Of a DNA stretch of 64,000 bases, positions 1 to 9,260 are shown one piece after another. A program made the translations under genes and the position numbers. Origin of the DNA: Enoplolaimus lenunculus. Its lineage: Eukaryota > Nematoda > Enoplea > Enoplida > Thoracostomopsidae. Numbering within the stretch: the first letter of the stretch is position 1; each line of letters begins with the position of its first letter. The stretch is taken from contig JASANG010000363.1 in assembly GCA_030248215.1 (NCBI GenBank), forward strand, positions 57,919 to 121,918. The letters run 5' to 3'. Below the pieces are notes generated by a model. It did no database searches. It was not told where the DNA came from and saw nothing but the letters and a program-made list of their open reading frames with translations.

Positions 1-154
1 CCTGTTTGATCCAAACGCCCGTTATATTAATGTTTTTTCCGGTTTTAACAGAATTTTTTGGCCAACCGGAAATATATGCCGAATTCTTTACCCATCGGTA
101 AAGCTTTGCTAAGCCTAAAAAGTGTAAGTATTGGGGAAAATTTAAAAGAACCGA

Positions 155-335
155 CAGTGCCGGAGCTGGCTACGGAGGGCAACCGACACAATTCCGGAGT
201 TGGGGCAGTTTTTGATTATCAAAGCATTTTACAAATGATTCGTTTGAAATCTTGTTGGGGGCCCGTTTTGGGTCGGCGGCGGTCAAATGAGGGTATCAAG
301 GAAGGCTGCTAAGGCTCTGACATCCGGAGGTTTTC
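155..335 (+). repeat. Family S dispersed repeat, copy 1
   Basis: This segment begins with a GTGCCGGAGC-type word and contains a stretch around 216-265 (TGATTATCAAAGCATTTTAC, then a GAAATCTTGTTGGGGG tail) that matches 48595-48640 closely. Its start matches 30678-30740. It is therefore a dispersed repeat with at least three copies here. No terminal repeat or target duplication could be fixed. The open frames across it are not recognisable proteins. The superfamily is unknown. Confidence 0.45.
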
Positions 336-697
336 TATCCAAGTACCTGCAAGCGAAATCGACTTTTGTACCCTTCTCATGTTTAAGGAGGTTACCGCTT
401 CAATTTACTGCTCCATTCTTAGTGTTTCGGATAGATAACAGCTTGGGCACGGGCATTTTGTTAAACCTGAGCCTAAGCCTAAAAGCCTGACGGGCGAAAT
501 AGCTGCGAAAATACCATCATAAACGCAGTGGTGATCAATCAACCAATCAAATAAAGCGATTTGACAGCAATTGCAACATTTGAGAAATAATTACACATTT
601 TGGTGTGTTCTGTGTGTTTGCTGATGAGTGTGACGTGTAACAAATTGATAATCTTCTATGTTGCGTAGCTTTCTTCCCAGAAACTTTTCAATGCGGT
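336..697. other. No gene seen; short TTAGGC-like run
   Basis: Nothing coding is recognised. Around 463-490 there is a short degenerate run of the CCTAAG/TTAGGC hexamer, a word that recurs across the window inside dispersed repeats. Confidence 0.4.
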
Positions 698-989
698 TAC
701 TACTACTAGGACCTGTAGCCAAAAGGAGAGTGGCTGGGGGTAGCTCAGCCCCCCTTGGAATAAATTTGGCCACCCCTAGAAAATTGTCAACTTTCCTCAA
801 TGTGGTTACTACCAGGACCTGTAGCCAAAAGGGGGGATGGGAGGAGCTCAGCCCCTTCTTGGAATAAATTTGGCCACCCCTAGAAAATTGTCAACCTTGC
901 TTGCAACTTGCAAGTCGTGAAAAACCCTTGAATGCTCGTTTTGAAAAATGTTTAGCGTCCACTAGAAAGGGTCTGGCAACGAACCTGGT
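698..989 (-). mobile_element. Family A hAT-like miniature element with duplicated end
   Basis: This is a family A copy in reverse orientation, recognisable from GTAGCCAAAAGG, GGCCACCCCTAG and the CAACCTTGCTTGCAA core. The first third is tandemly duplicated: about 700-800 and 803-900 share the ACCTGTAGCCAAAAGG...GAAAATTGTCAAC block. No clean target duplication is visible, so the ends are approximate. The family is assigned to hAT because other copies carry 8-bp duplications. Confidence 0.6.
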
Positions 990-1067
990 GCTATTACCAC
1001 CGCACAATTTTGTGTTTTAAATATATTTGTTTCAAACGGGGCAATGATTGATTTTGTGTTATTGCGG

Positions 1068-1232
1068 CAGTCCCGTAGCCAAGTGGGGCGAGTAGGGGGA
1101 CTCCCCCCCGGGAAGAATTTTTTCCCTCCCCTAGAATATATTAAACCAAGCTTGTAAGTCATCGAAAACTTTTGTATTTTACTCCTGAAAAATATTTAGC
1201 CTTCCTATCAAGGTGGTATGGCAACGTGCCTG
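1068..1232 (-). mobile_element. Family A hAT-like miniature element with 8-bp duplication
   Basis: This 165-bp element starts CAGTCCCGTAGCC and ends GGCAACGTGCCTG. It is flanked by TATTGCGG (1060-1067) and TATTGCGA (1233-1240), a 7/8 match of the length produced by hAT transposases. It has no coding capacity, so it is a non-autonomous copy. The internal core (CATCGAAAACTTTTGTAT, GAAAAATATTTAGCC) is shared with the other family A copies. Confidence 0.75.
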
Positions 1233-2003
1233 TATTGCGAACCGGGCCATGTGTGTTTCTTTCACTGACAGCGGGTCCAAGAGGGGGAACCGAGTTGTAG
1301 AACCCCATTTTGCGTCCAAACGACAATTTAGAGTTAAGATTTAGTACTTAAATTGTGTTTGCTTTGTCGGTGGCTTCGGTCGTGAGCTTTACTCACCATT
1401 TATATCGCACGGTCTTCAGCATCAAACATTTTCCTGGATCCACAACTGGTTTCGTTGATCACAGAGTATTACATTACGCAATCATGGACTCTTGAATCCA
1501 GCCGGTTATGTTAAACCTCTGTGAAACTGTCTATATTTTCGCGTCGGGATACCAGAGCCTGATCAGAACGAACGTGGCCAATGTTACTTTAAGAGCCGTA
1601 CTTAACGATTAAGTGTATTTCTAAGCATAAGCGTTCAAAAACCGTGTAAATCTAAACCTGTCTAAGCCTATGAAAAAAATTGTAAGCCTATTTTATTTAT
1701 GGTCCCACCAAAAATGGCACAGTCCTAAAGGTACCATGGGTCACGATGGTGATGCTTATCACAGCGCAAACCAGGAAGTTAAACTTGCTTTGATACGTAC
1801 AATTCCAGGGTACCCACTCTCTGCTCTCCTTTAGTCAGAGTAGCGGTGGTGTCAATATAATGATACAGTTTGCGTATGTGTAATAATGTATTTAAGAAAT
1901 GTTTCTGCCTCAATTACAAGTTGTGGTTGTTGTTGTTGTTGTGTTTTTCTGTTTTCCGATGTTTATTTCTTCATTCATTAAGTTTTGACAAATTTAATTT
2001 TTG
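1233..2003. other. No gene seen
   Basis: No recognisable gene or repeat family. Present are a weak TTAGGC-like run (about 1645-1690) and a short GTT microsatellite near 1924-1941. A segment at about 1700-1860 has balanced composition, but no open frame or fold there convinced me. Confidence 0.3.
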
Positions 2004-2125
2004 ATATGTATGTCGTAGGCTAATTTGCTGTTCTGGCAAATAGGTAATTGGCCCGAATAGCAGATTGGCCTACGACATGTACACACAACATTGGCGTGAA
2101 TAGCAGATTAGCCTACGACATGTAT
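2004..2125. mobile_element. Family E miniature element (GTCGTAGGC termini)
   Basis: It starts TATGTCGTAGGCTAAT and ends ATTAGCCTACGACATGTA, an inverted repeat with AT-rich flanks. Its right end is duplicated: the block GAATAGCAGATTGGCCTACGACATGTA occurs twice, at about 2057-2083 and 2097-2124. It is non-coding. A TA target would fit Tc1/mariner-like insertion, but TA lies inside a TATA-rich context and proves little. Confidence 0.65.
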
Positions 2126-2170
2126 ACAAACAAAATGGTTATTTAGAGTGACCGTAAAATGAATGCTATG

Positions 2171-2336
2171 CGTGCTCATAGCCAAGAGAGATGGCAGGGA
2201 AGGCTCAGCCCTGCCTGGAAAAATTTTGCACCCCCCGGAAATTTTTCAACTTTGCTAATAACTCATTGAAAACCGTTAAATGCCACTCCTGAAAATTTTT
2301 TAGCACCCCTAACAAGGTGAGCTGACTATGGGCCGG
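2171..2336 (-). mobile_element. Family A hAT-like miniature element with 8-bp duplication
   Basis: A 166-bp copy flanked by ATGCTATG (2163-2170) and ACGCTATG (2337-2344), matching at 7 of 8 positions. The body carries GGCTCAGCCCTGCCTGGAAA, CAACTTTGCTAATAACTC and AACAAGGTGAGCTGACTATG, all family A hallmarks. It is non-coding. Confidence 0.75.
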
Positions 2337-2485
2337 ACGCTATGTAAATGCTAATTGATAAACAAAAGTGGCCTAAATATTAGATTTTGATCACATTTAA
2401 TGTTGTAACGACTCAGGCGTACACTTACGTAAACATTTGTGCAATGCGTAGTCTTAGCTAAGTTTTTTCTGAAACTTAAACAAAA

Positions 2486-2612
2486 GCTTAAATGTGAGTC
2501 TAAACACAAAGCCTGAGTTTAAAACTAAGCTTATAAGCCTGAGTCTAAGCCTATACTTGCAGGCGTGAGCCTAAGCCTAAACCTGTGTCTAATACCAAGC
2601 TTAAGCCCGAGT
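2486..2612. repeat. Degenerate TTAGGC-type hexamer array
   Basis: About 125 bp is built of CCTAAG, CTTAAG and CCTGAGTCTAAG words in one orientation. The array is degenerate, not a clean telomeric run, and runs directly into the family H copy that follows. Similar arrays lie inside families I and J. Confidence 0.6.
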
Positions 2613-2633
2613 CTAAGCGTTTGCACATAACAG

Positions 2634-2895
2634 TCAGTTGGGAATGCGATCAATTTCACTTGCTGGCGTATATTGGTGCGTTTGTTGATCAGTGACACTG
2701 TTATCTTCCTTGCGTTTGTGTTTGAAAAAATTAATTGAAATGAACCGTTGTGATAAAATTATTCTATTTTATGGTTGTTAAAGTTTAAGTTGCCGCATTC
2801 ATAATCATGTAATGTTGTTCTGTTCATAAACATCGTGTATTAAAATTGCAATCGGTATCCGTGTCGGCAAATATTTTGGTATCAGTACATCCCCA
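2634..2895 (+). mobile_element. Family H element, left end missing
   Basis: From TTGCACATAACAGTCAGTTG to GGTATCAGTACATCCCC this matches the interior and right end of the copies at 3630-3992 and 8232-8571, including the block GTTTGTGTTTGAAAAAATT. The left terminus found in the 8.2-kb copy (TAGGGATGTGCCGAT) is absent. The end motif resembles widespread hAT elements, but no target duplication supports that here. Confidence 0.6.
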
Positions 2896-2990
2896 GATTA
2901 TATCAAATGTATGTTTCGGTTTGTAAACACCCTTAAACGTAGAAAATGTTCTGTCGGCTGATCTATGAACCACCCGTTTTACCCACGTGT

Positions 2991-3150
2991 CAGGCCCGTA
3001 GCCAGCTCACCTTGCTAGAAGGGGATAAAAACTTTTCAGGAGGGGCATTCAATGGTTTTCAGTGACTTGCAAGCAAGGTTGAAAATTTTCTAGGAGGGCC
3101 GAAATTTTTCCAGGGGGGTTTAGCCCCCCCTGGCCCCACTTGGGGGCCTG
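2991..3150 (+). mobile_element. Family A hAT-like element, perfect 8-bp duplication
   Basis: This 160-bp copy starts CAGGCCCGTAGCCAGCTCAC and ends TGGGGGCCTG. It is flanked on both sides by CCACGTGT (2983-2990 and 3151-3158), an exact 8-bp duplication. It is the best-preserved family A copy in the window and defines the family ends (CAGGCCC...GGGCCTG). It has no coding capacity, so mobility would need a hAT transposase supplied in trans. Confidence 0.85.
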
Positions 3151-3267
3151 CCACGTGTACGTAACACGTGGTACAATATACAAGTAAGTGTATTTCCAGT
3201 AAAAAACAAGTTTTTTGTCTGTTTACTAATATGCTTTACGTACCAAACGTCGTCATGGGGGGATAAT

Positions 3268-3439
3268 CAATGGCGGATCCATGGGGAGGGCCACCCCGGC
3301 CGTGCCCCCCCAAACAGCATCTCGACAAAAATTATATATCAATTTTGTGACAATAGTTCGTGGTTTGTGTGTGGGTCAAAAATAAGTTTATTACCTGTGA
3401 AATTTTGGCCCCCATTTAGAGATCCTGGATCCGCCACTG
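3268..3439 (+). mobile_element. Family B miniature element (GGCGGATCCA termini)
   Basis: This 172-bp element starts CAATGGCGGATCCATGG and ends CTGGATCCGCCACTG, inverted repeats of about 13 bp. The flanks GGGATAAT (3260-3267) and CGGATAAT (3441-3448) match at 7/8 with one extra base at the right junction. The interior (ACAGCATCTCGACAAAAATT, AATAGTTCGTGGTTTGTGTG) is nearly identical in the copies at 24.9 and 38.7 kb, which suggests fairly recent spread. Confidence 0.8.
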
Positions 3440-3629
3440 GCGGATAATGCAAATGTGACGACAGGTTTTTGATTATATTGTAATGGTTTTCGTGGTCGTC
3501 TTATTTAATAGTTGTAGTGGCTTTTTTTATCACGATTATTCACTATCACTTTCTTGTATCAGTTTTATTAGTAGCAGACTTGGTTTTTGTGTACTTTTCG
3601 CTTTGTTTTCGATATTAATAAATTTCAAA

Positions 3630-3992
3630 GATGTGCCGATTAATCGGCATCGGTAATAGTCGGCACTTTTTGTATCGGCATCGGTTTCGGCACTGCACAA
3701 AAAATATTGTTGATTGTTTGCCGATACTTTTTTGCACATAACAGTGAGTTGGAATGCTATCAGTTTCATTTCAGGGCGCATATTAGTGTGTCTGGTCAGG
3801 GAAACTGTTATCTCTCTTGCGTTTGTGTTTGAAAAAATTCATTGAAATCAACCGTTCTCAGCAAATTATAATCATTTATGATGGTTAGGGTTTAAGTCTT
3901 CATGTAATGATGTAATATAGTATTCCATCTGTGTATTAAGCATCATTAGTATCGGGATCGGCAAAAATTTGGTATCGGCATCCATATTAAAT
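3630..3992 (+). mobile_element. Family H element (GTGCCGAT...ATCGGCA)
   Basis: Starts GATGTGCCGATTAATCGGCA, then reiterates ATCGGCA/TCGGCA words, and ends with GGTATCGGCATCC. The middle shares GCACATAACAGTGAGTTGG and the GTTTGTGTTTGAAAAAATTC block with the other two copies. It is non-coding; an 81-residue reverse frame over it is a chance reading. The leading TAGG of the terminus is missing, so the left boundary is approximate. Confidence 0.65.
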
Positions 3993-4054
3993 TTATTGGC
4001 AAGGTAATTAAAATGTTATAGGTGTGGCGCGGTAGCGCGACTGTATAAATTTAG

Positions 4055-4455
4055 AATTTACGACAATTCGTCGCACGACAACTTGTCACTCGACAGTGTC
4101 CTAAAGACTATGAATAAATTTAAGCAGAATCCTCAGGTTAATCCTAAGCCTATGCATAATAATCGTTGACGAGTTGTCGAATCGATGAAATTTCGGATTA
4201 CAAGTTGTCGGTCGATTAAGCCTATGCATAATAATGGGTGAAACAGTGTCGAATCGATGACATCTAGGATTACAAGTTGTCGGTCGACGAGTTGTCTGTC
4301 GATGAGTTGTCGGTCGACGAGTTGTCTGTCAATGAGTTGTCGGTCGACGAGTTGTCTGTCGATGAGTTGTCGGTCGACGAGTTGTCTGTCGATGAGTTGT
4401 CGGTCGACGAGTTGTCTGTCGATGAGTTGTCGGGCAACAAATTGTTGTGATACCA
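4055..4455 (-). mobile_element. Family J element with expanded 15-bp minisatellite
   Basis: In reverse orientation this element ends GTTGTTGTGATACC and carries ACGACAATTCGTCGC at its other side. Inside are TTAGGC-like words, two copies of AAGCCTATGCATAATAAT, and an array at 4274-4438 of eleven 15-bp half-units alternating GAGTTGTCGGTCGAC and GAGTTGTCTGTCGAT, a 30-bp period. Because 15 is a multiple of three, several frames stay open across the array. Those predicted proteins are an artefact of unit length. Confidence 0.7.
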
Positions 4456-5104
4456 TAAATTTGTCATCACCCGCTTTTTTTATTTACTCGTGCACTCAAA
4501 ACGAAAAAGTAGCGAGTGTATATATATCGCTTTTGAGACATTTCTAAAAAGAAATCTATTTAACATGCTTCCGAATAACCAATTTCCTAAAAGTTAACAC
4601 AGTTTTTAAGCCACGTTTTATCCGAGCGCCTCGAAATGAACCCTTGATTCGACCCGTTCCTGGTTGGTCACAGCAGTACACACCCTGTAGGTTAAACCAT
4701 CAATATTTTACATTAAAATTTAGCCATAGCCAACGTTTTAAACAAATATTGCCAGTCAGTAAATATTTGTACCGATCGTTTACTCTGACTCACAGATGAA
4801 TTTTTAGTTTTCAAAAAGTTTTTATTCTTATAAACACTGACACAGTATCCGATTTTTGATTATTTTAAAACATTTACACCAAAAAATACTTTAAAACTTT
4901 CTACAGAGACAACAATTTATTATTACGGTATTTTCGTATTATTTGATGACGATAGTTTTTAGTGTTGAAATGTTACATTTGTCAAGCAAACAAATTTCAG
5001 TTAATATTTGATAGTTTTGAAACTTAACTAATAATAAGCTTAAGCATATTCATAAAGCCTAGCTTAGAAACGCTGGGCCTGGTGCCACTCGTATTCCATT
5101 AGTG
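4456..5104. other. No gene seen
   Basis: AT-rich DNA without an open frame or dispersed repeat that I recognise. Confidence 0.3.
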
Positions 5105-5222
5105 TGACGACAGCCAAAACAGGTTTCCCTCAAGGAATATTTTTAAAACTAAGCTTAGGCTAAATCTAAGCTTAACGCTTAACCCTAAGCCTAAGGCTTA
5201 ACCCTAAGCCTAAGCTTTAACT
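5105..5222 (-). repeat. TTAGGC-type hexamer array, possible family I fragment
   Basis: CTAAGC, CCCTAAGCCTAAGG and related words fill about 5145-5220. The preceding AACAGGTTTCCCTC resembles the flank of reverse family I copies. Treating this as a family I piece is tentative; the hexamer content is directly visible. Confidence 0.45.
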
Positions 5223-5865
5223 TATTTTATTAATAAACCGGTGCGTCTTTGCTATCCACACTAATGCTAATTTGATAGCATGCTAACGTTCCCCGCTACA
5301 CTTGTCGATATATAATTCCTAAGCCTAAACCTAATCATCGAATGATGTGTGGGTAAACTTTTTTGTAGGCCAAAACAGAGAAACATGCTTGCTAGAAGCC
5401 GTTCACTGATCAGGTTCAAATGAAGTAGTATTCAATTGAACTGACATAATATACCTTACTAATATCTGTTTTTAGTGTAGTACAACGGGTTTACAAGCAT
5501 TTAGTTTGAGTGTAATTTGTCGCACATCTGGTGCTATTTTTACGTTATATTGCGTTCAACCGCATGCAAACACACTGCGTTTCTGTGTTGACCCAAATTT
5601 ATTTATATTGGCTGACTTTTAACGTTGATGACGTTCGGTATTGTTTATCTCACTTAGAGGGCTTCTTAGGCTTAGGCATAGGTTTAGGCTTAGGCTTAGA
5701 TTTAGCAGGCGGCAGCTATAGTTGACATGGGTTCGCGAAACAGTCAAATTTGCTTTTTGGTATGGTGTGTGTGGTGTTGGAAATTAAATAACTATACATA
5801 CGTATATAAATTTAAGTGGGTAAAGATTAGCAAGCTTTTAATCGAGCTGTCGAATTTTTTAAATA
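5223..5865. other. No gene seen; short TTAGGC run
   Basis: Nothing recognised except about 45 bp of TTAGGC-type hexamers (5661-5705) in the forward orientation. The open frames here match nothing I know. Confidence 0.3.
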
Positions 5866-6025
5866 CGGGAATACCAACGTCAGAAGTTTTTTATACACGG
5901 GAATATCCACGTCAGAAATATCTTATCCACAGGAATACTCACGATAGAAGTTTTTTATCCATGGGAATATCCACGTCAGAAATTTCTTACTCACAGAAAA
6001 ACCCACGTCACAAAAATTCGTACAA
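5866..6025. repeat. 32-bp tandem repeat, five units
   Basis: Five head-to-tail units begin at 5866, 5898, 5930, 5962 and 5994, each near the pattern GGGAATATCCACGTCAGAA plus a TTTTTTAT-type tail. There are no spacers between units, so this is a minisatellite and not a CRISPR array. A 121-residue frame runs across it, but the spacing of 32 rotates the frame from unit to unit, so no repeated peptide results. Confidence 0.8.
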
Positions 6026-6443
6026 GACCCGCGATTATGCGTGGGTAAGACCTTTGAACGTTTGCTTAAAATTGCGAGCCAAATTTGCCTAACTTTTTTT
6101 TTAATTTTTCAATTTTATATACATGATTTTGGTTTCTGAATCTTATTGCCTAATATCCGGTACTAAGCATTGTTTCCGGTTTATCTCCTCAACCAATTAG
6201 CATTGCGAGATGGCGCTAATTAACTTCCGGTGCCGTGTGAGAGGTGATTTAAAAGTCTAATAGCCGTTGCGCAAGAACACAGCTTTGTGTTTTTCGATTC
6301 GTTTTGCATATTGCAATGTTTCGATTATAGAAAGTATATATACATATGTAATGTGTAATATATTTAAATGCTTTACACTCAATTGCAAGTTGGCCAATGT
6401 TACTTTGAGGGGCTAACAGTAACATAAGCATATTCCTAGGCCT
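6026..6443. other. No gene seen
   Basis: No gene or repeat family recognised. Confidence 0.3.
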
Positions 6444-6597
6444 AAGGGTTGCTTTATACTTTTGTTGACGTCCGGCGCCGTCCGTCACCGTATATTACTC
6501 GTACGGCGCTGTCCGTCACCGTGCGGCGTCGTACGCAAATAACTCACGTACGATAATTTACGGTACGGCGCCGGACGTCAAGTATACCGCAACCCTA
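6444..6597. mobile_element. Family G GC-rich inverted-repeat element
   Basis: Starts AAGGGTTGCTTTATACTT and ends AAGTATACCGCAACCCT, an inverted terminal repeat. Next to the ends lie GACGTCCGGCGCCGTCCGTC and its complement GGCGCCGGACGTC, so most of the element can fold on itself. The word CGTCCGTCACCG repeats inside. It is non-coding and markedly more GC- and CpG-rich than its surroundings. No target duplication is clear, so the superfamily is open. Confidence 0.7.
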
Positions 6598-6604
6598 AGT
6601 ATTA

Positions 6605-6712
6605 ACATAAGGATAAGCGTAGGACTTAGCCTAAGCCTAAAAATTAATGTAAAGTTTAAGCTTACTTTATTGCAGTCACACAGGAAAATTGTACGCCCTT
6701 TATGTACATTTT
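6605..6712 (-). repeat. Family I repeat fragment with TTAGGC words
   Basis: GCCTAAGCCTAAAAATTA followed by TAAGCTTACTTTATTGCAGT and an ACAGGAAAATTGTACGCCC end parallels the reverse family I copy at 39855-39966. The length is incomplete. Confidence 0.5.
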
Positions 6713-7192
6713 TGCTGGCTTTGTGTTTTACCTGGCGTGCCGAGTTGTATCACGGAATGATTTTGAGTTTGTCCGCAATTTCGAACAAACATATACGTAC
6801 GTATTTTTGACGACGAATTGGCTTAAATTCGATTTTAACTTACGTTTTCCCTCAACATTTGGCAGCATTTACTTATTAAGTCTGACGGTTTCAACGAAGA
6901 TTTCTATTTGACTACGAGTGTTATTGTTAAGTTTGATCCTGGCCATACAGGTAAAATAAATTACTCGGCAGGTAATTGTACCTTTACAGAAATATTTTTA
7001 TCTTTAAACTTAAGTATATTTTTGAACTGTAAGTCAAAAACGGACGTAGCTGAAGCGGTCGACTTTGATGATGTTTCTGTAATGCAGCCATATTAGCTTA
7101 AAAAAGAACAATGTCCAGCTAAGTTGTACCTCGCCCCACAATGTTAAATTTACCTAAGCCTAAGCGTAAGCCTAAGCTACACAAAATATTGT
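6713..7192. other. No gene seen; TTAGGC run at 7150-7182
   Basis: Short open frames (6702-7096) match no known protein and lack support. A compact CCTAAGCCTAAGCGTAAGCC run precedes the next element. Confidence 0.3.
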
Positions 7193-7200
7193 CCAGTGTC

Positions 7201-7278
7201 CAGGATGTACTTGCAATTCCGGTCCCGGCATTTTTTCCACCGTCCGGTTACGGTAAATTGTAATTCCGGTTGCACCGT
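7201..7278 (+). mobile_element. Minimal family C hAT-like element (about 78 bp)
   Basis: Starts CAGGATGTACTTGCAATTCC and ends AATTCCGGTTGCACCGT, keeping both family C ends and the CCGGTCCCGG subterminal words but almost none of the 400-bp interior. Flanks CCAGTGTC (7193-7200) and ACAATGTC (7279-7286) agree at 6/8. It is a probable internal-deletion derivative that retained only the ends. Confidence 0.6.
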
Positions 7279-7286
7279 ACAATGTC

Positions 7287-8231
7287 ATACAGATCAATCC
7301 TGTGTTAAAGCTTCTTTGATTTTTTCGCTTCAGCAATGATTCATTATGTAGTTCAATACGATAACCTAGCAAGCCACTCCTACCAACGCCACTCCCTGCC
7401 ACCTACACTTTTGTGTGCCTGTGTTTGGGTTTACGGACGGGGGTGTAGGTGTAATTAATCTTGTTGCCATAAATTGCCAAATACTAGTTTAAACGACCGT
7501 GGTTTATCGCGTCTTGGCCAGAATCTGGCTTGAACATATGACATGGTTCAATAAGTACACCTATTAAGAATCACGGTCAAATCGGTGCCGGGCGAACGAT
7601 ATTTTTGACCTCTGACTTGGTTTATTTTGGGATCCACCCATAAACGGGGTTCGAATTTTGAAAGGAGGGATGGTGGTGGTGTTGGATGCAACTTTCGGAA
7701 GGGGTTGAAGTGTTTGTGTTGCAAAATTGTGTCTATTAACGTCATTTACAAAAATCTCAAAGACGGGCACGTGACTCTAGAAAACCCCGCTGGCTACGCT
7801 CTTGGACTCGCCTACTTTAATGGGCGTAAACCGGGGTTTCTGTTCAAGGAAGGGTTATGCAAAAGATGTATACGTTGGGCTATCGTATACTTTTTCATAC
7901 AGTTCATTTAAATTTTGAGATTTTAGCATAATAGGCTTAGGCTTAGGTTTCGCTTGTAGCGGAAATGTATAACTGTTACAGGTTGTGTCTGAATCCAATT
8001 AGGTTCTGTTGACGCAAATTATATTATATAATTTTTGAAACCTAGTAGAGGGTTCTACGTACGCTTGCACCCGCTGTCTACCAATAACTATGTTTCTGTC
8101 TACATTTGACCAGAACAAGCGTGCCTAGAAGTTGGCTGAGATATTTTTAGTGCATAGTAAGTTAGCTGAAATTAATTGTAAAGTATAGAATCTGCGATTG
8201 GATAAAAAGTTTAACGTATCTTGCGTATTAG
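7287..8231. other. No gene seen
   Basis: A 94-residue frame at 7627-7911 looks like no known family and is overlapped by reverse frames of similar length. A short TTAGGC run lies at 7931-7952. Confidence 0.3.
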
Positions 8232-8571
8232 TAGGGATGTGCCGATTATTGGGCATCGGCAGTGCAAAGAAATTGCCGATACGTTTTGCACATTACAGTG
8301 AGTTAGGTTGTTCGAATGCTATCGGTTTCACTTGTTGGCGTCTATCGGTGCGTCTGGCCAGAAAAACTGGTTATCTCTTTTGTGTTTGTGTGTGTGAAAA
8401 AAATAATTGAAATGAACCGTTCACACAAAATTATAATATTTTATGGTCGTTAGGGTTTAAGTCTTCGCATTTATAATGAATGATGTATGTAACGTTTTGG
8501 CGTAGCGGTTCGTTAAGTATCATGTATTAAAATTGGTATCGGCAAATAATTTTGGTATTGACACATACCTA
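8232..8571 (+). mobile_element. Family H element, most complete copy
   Basis: This 340-bp copy starts TAGGGATGTGCCGATTATTG and ends TTGGTATTGACACATACCTA; the outermost AGGGATGTG / CACATACCT pair is an imperfect inverted repeat. Reiterated ATCGGCA words flank the interior. The interior keeps the GTGTTTGTGTGTGTGAAAAA and AATGAACCGTTC blocks seen in the other copies. The start resembles hAT-type termini, but I could not find an 8-bp duplication. Confidence 0.7.
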
Positions 8572-8885
8572 AAATTACGTAGATTTCATTTTGTTTCCTA
8601 AGATTAATTATTTTCCAAAAATTTATGACCCAAACTTGTGTTGGTTATCGTATAATTTGTTTTTAGTTCACTTGTGCATTTTTTTCAAAGTCACCATTTT
8701 CTTGAAACTCAGTTGACGTATCGAAACGACATAAACCCTAAAACTTATCAATTTCAATGTAGTCAATTTGCCTGCTACAGTGGGCGAATTTGCTAATTAA
8801 TACACATTGTTTACTTGCCGTGAACGCTAAAAACTTTTAAATTGCTATCAAGTTAATTGTGTTTGTTTGTGTGTTTGACCCTCAG
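8572..8885. other. No gene seen; possible intron upstream of the THAP relic
   Basis: AT-rich DNA ending in a T-rich tract and CAG at 8883-8885, which would serve as a splice acceptor immediately before the THAP-like exon. Whether it was ever an intron cannot be settled from sequence alone. Confidence 0.25.
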
Positions 8886-9107
8886 TTGACGCAATGTTGC
8901 CCTCTGTGCCATAAGATCACGCGACACGATTACTCCTCTACCCACAGGTAAGACGGTAGTGGTAGTACCAGACAGAACCAGCCGTCAGACTACTAAAAGA
9001 CTTACCCTAGGCGTCCGTCCGTGTCAGGTTAGCCACATTACCAACGCGGATTTATCTACCGGCCGGGTTTGTGATGAACATTTCAACTCGGGAGAGTATA
9101 ATTTCGG
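8886..9107 (+). pseudogene. THAP-type zinc-finger exon relic
   Basis: THAP domains are about 80-90-residue C2CH zinc-binding DNA-binding modules found in animal proteins and in P-element-type transposases. The frame beginning at 8886 gives LTQCCPLCHKITRHDYSSTH, with a C-x2-C pair (codons 8898-8900 and 8907-8909). After about 8947 the homology continues in a second frame: VVVPDRTSRQTTKR, then ITNADLSTGRVCDEHFNSGE, with the C-x2-H pair at 9070-9072 and 9079-9081. RVCDEHF is the characteristic end of the THAP finger. The tryptophan expected after the arginines is not present. The frame change and the in-frame stop at 8949-8951 indicate a broken copy or an assembly error. A CAG acceptor (8883-8885) and a GGTAAGAC donor (GT at 9108-9109) flank it, as in an internal exon. 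No following exon is recognised, so it may be a host-gene exon fragment or a DNA-transposon remnant. Confidence 0.6.
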
Positions 9108-9260
9108 GTAAGACATTATTTTTCTACATTGAAGATTATGAAGATGATTTCAAAAACCTTGTTACGTGCATGGTTTCTTATCTGTAGAAGTTTCGGGAAG
9201 TGATAGATTTGAGTTATCTCATGCTCTGTACACCCTTGTTATCTATACTCCCTTTGGTAA

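Noticed and set aside
4133-4547. Long overlapping frames with DRQLVDRQLI- or CRSTSCLSMS-type repeats
   Set aside because: They are translations of the 15-bp units of the family J minisatellite. Frames stay open on both strands because the unit length is a multiple of three.
5866-6025. CRISPR-like regular repeats
   Set aside because: Units are contiguous with no spacers, and everything else in the window points to an animal genome.
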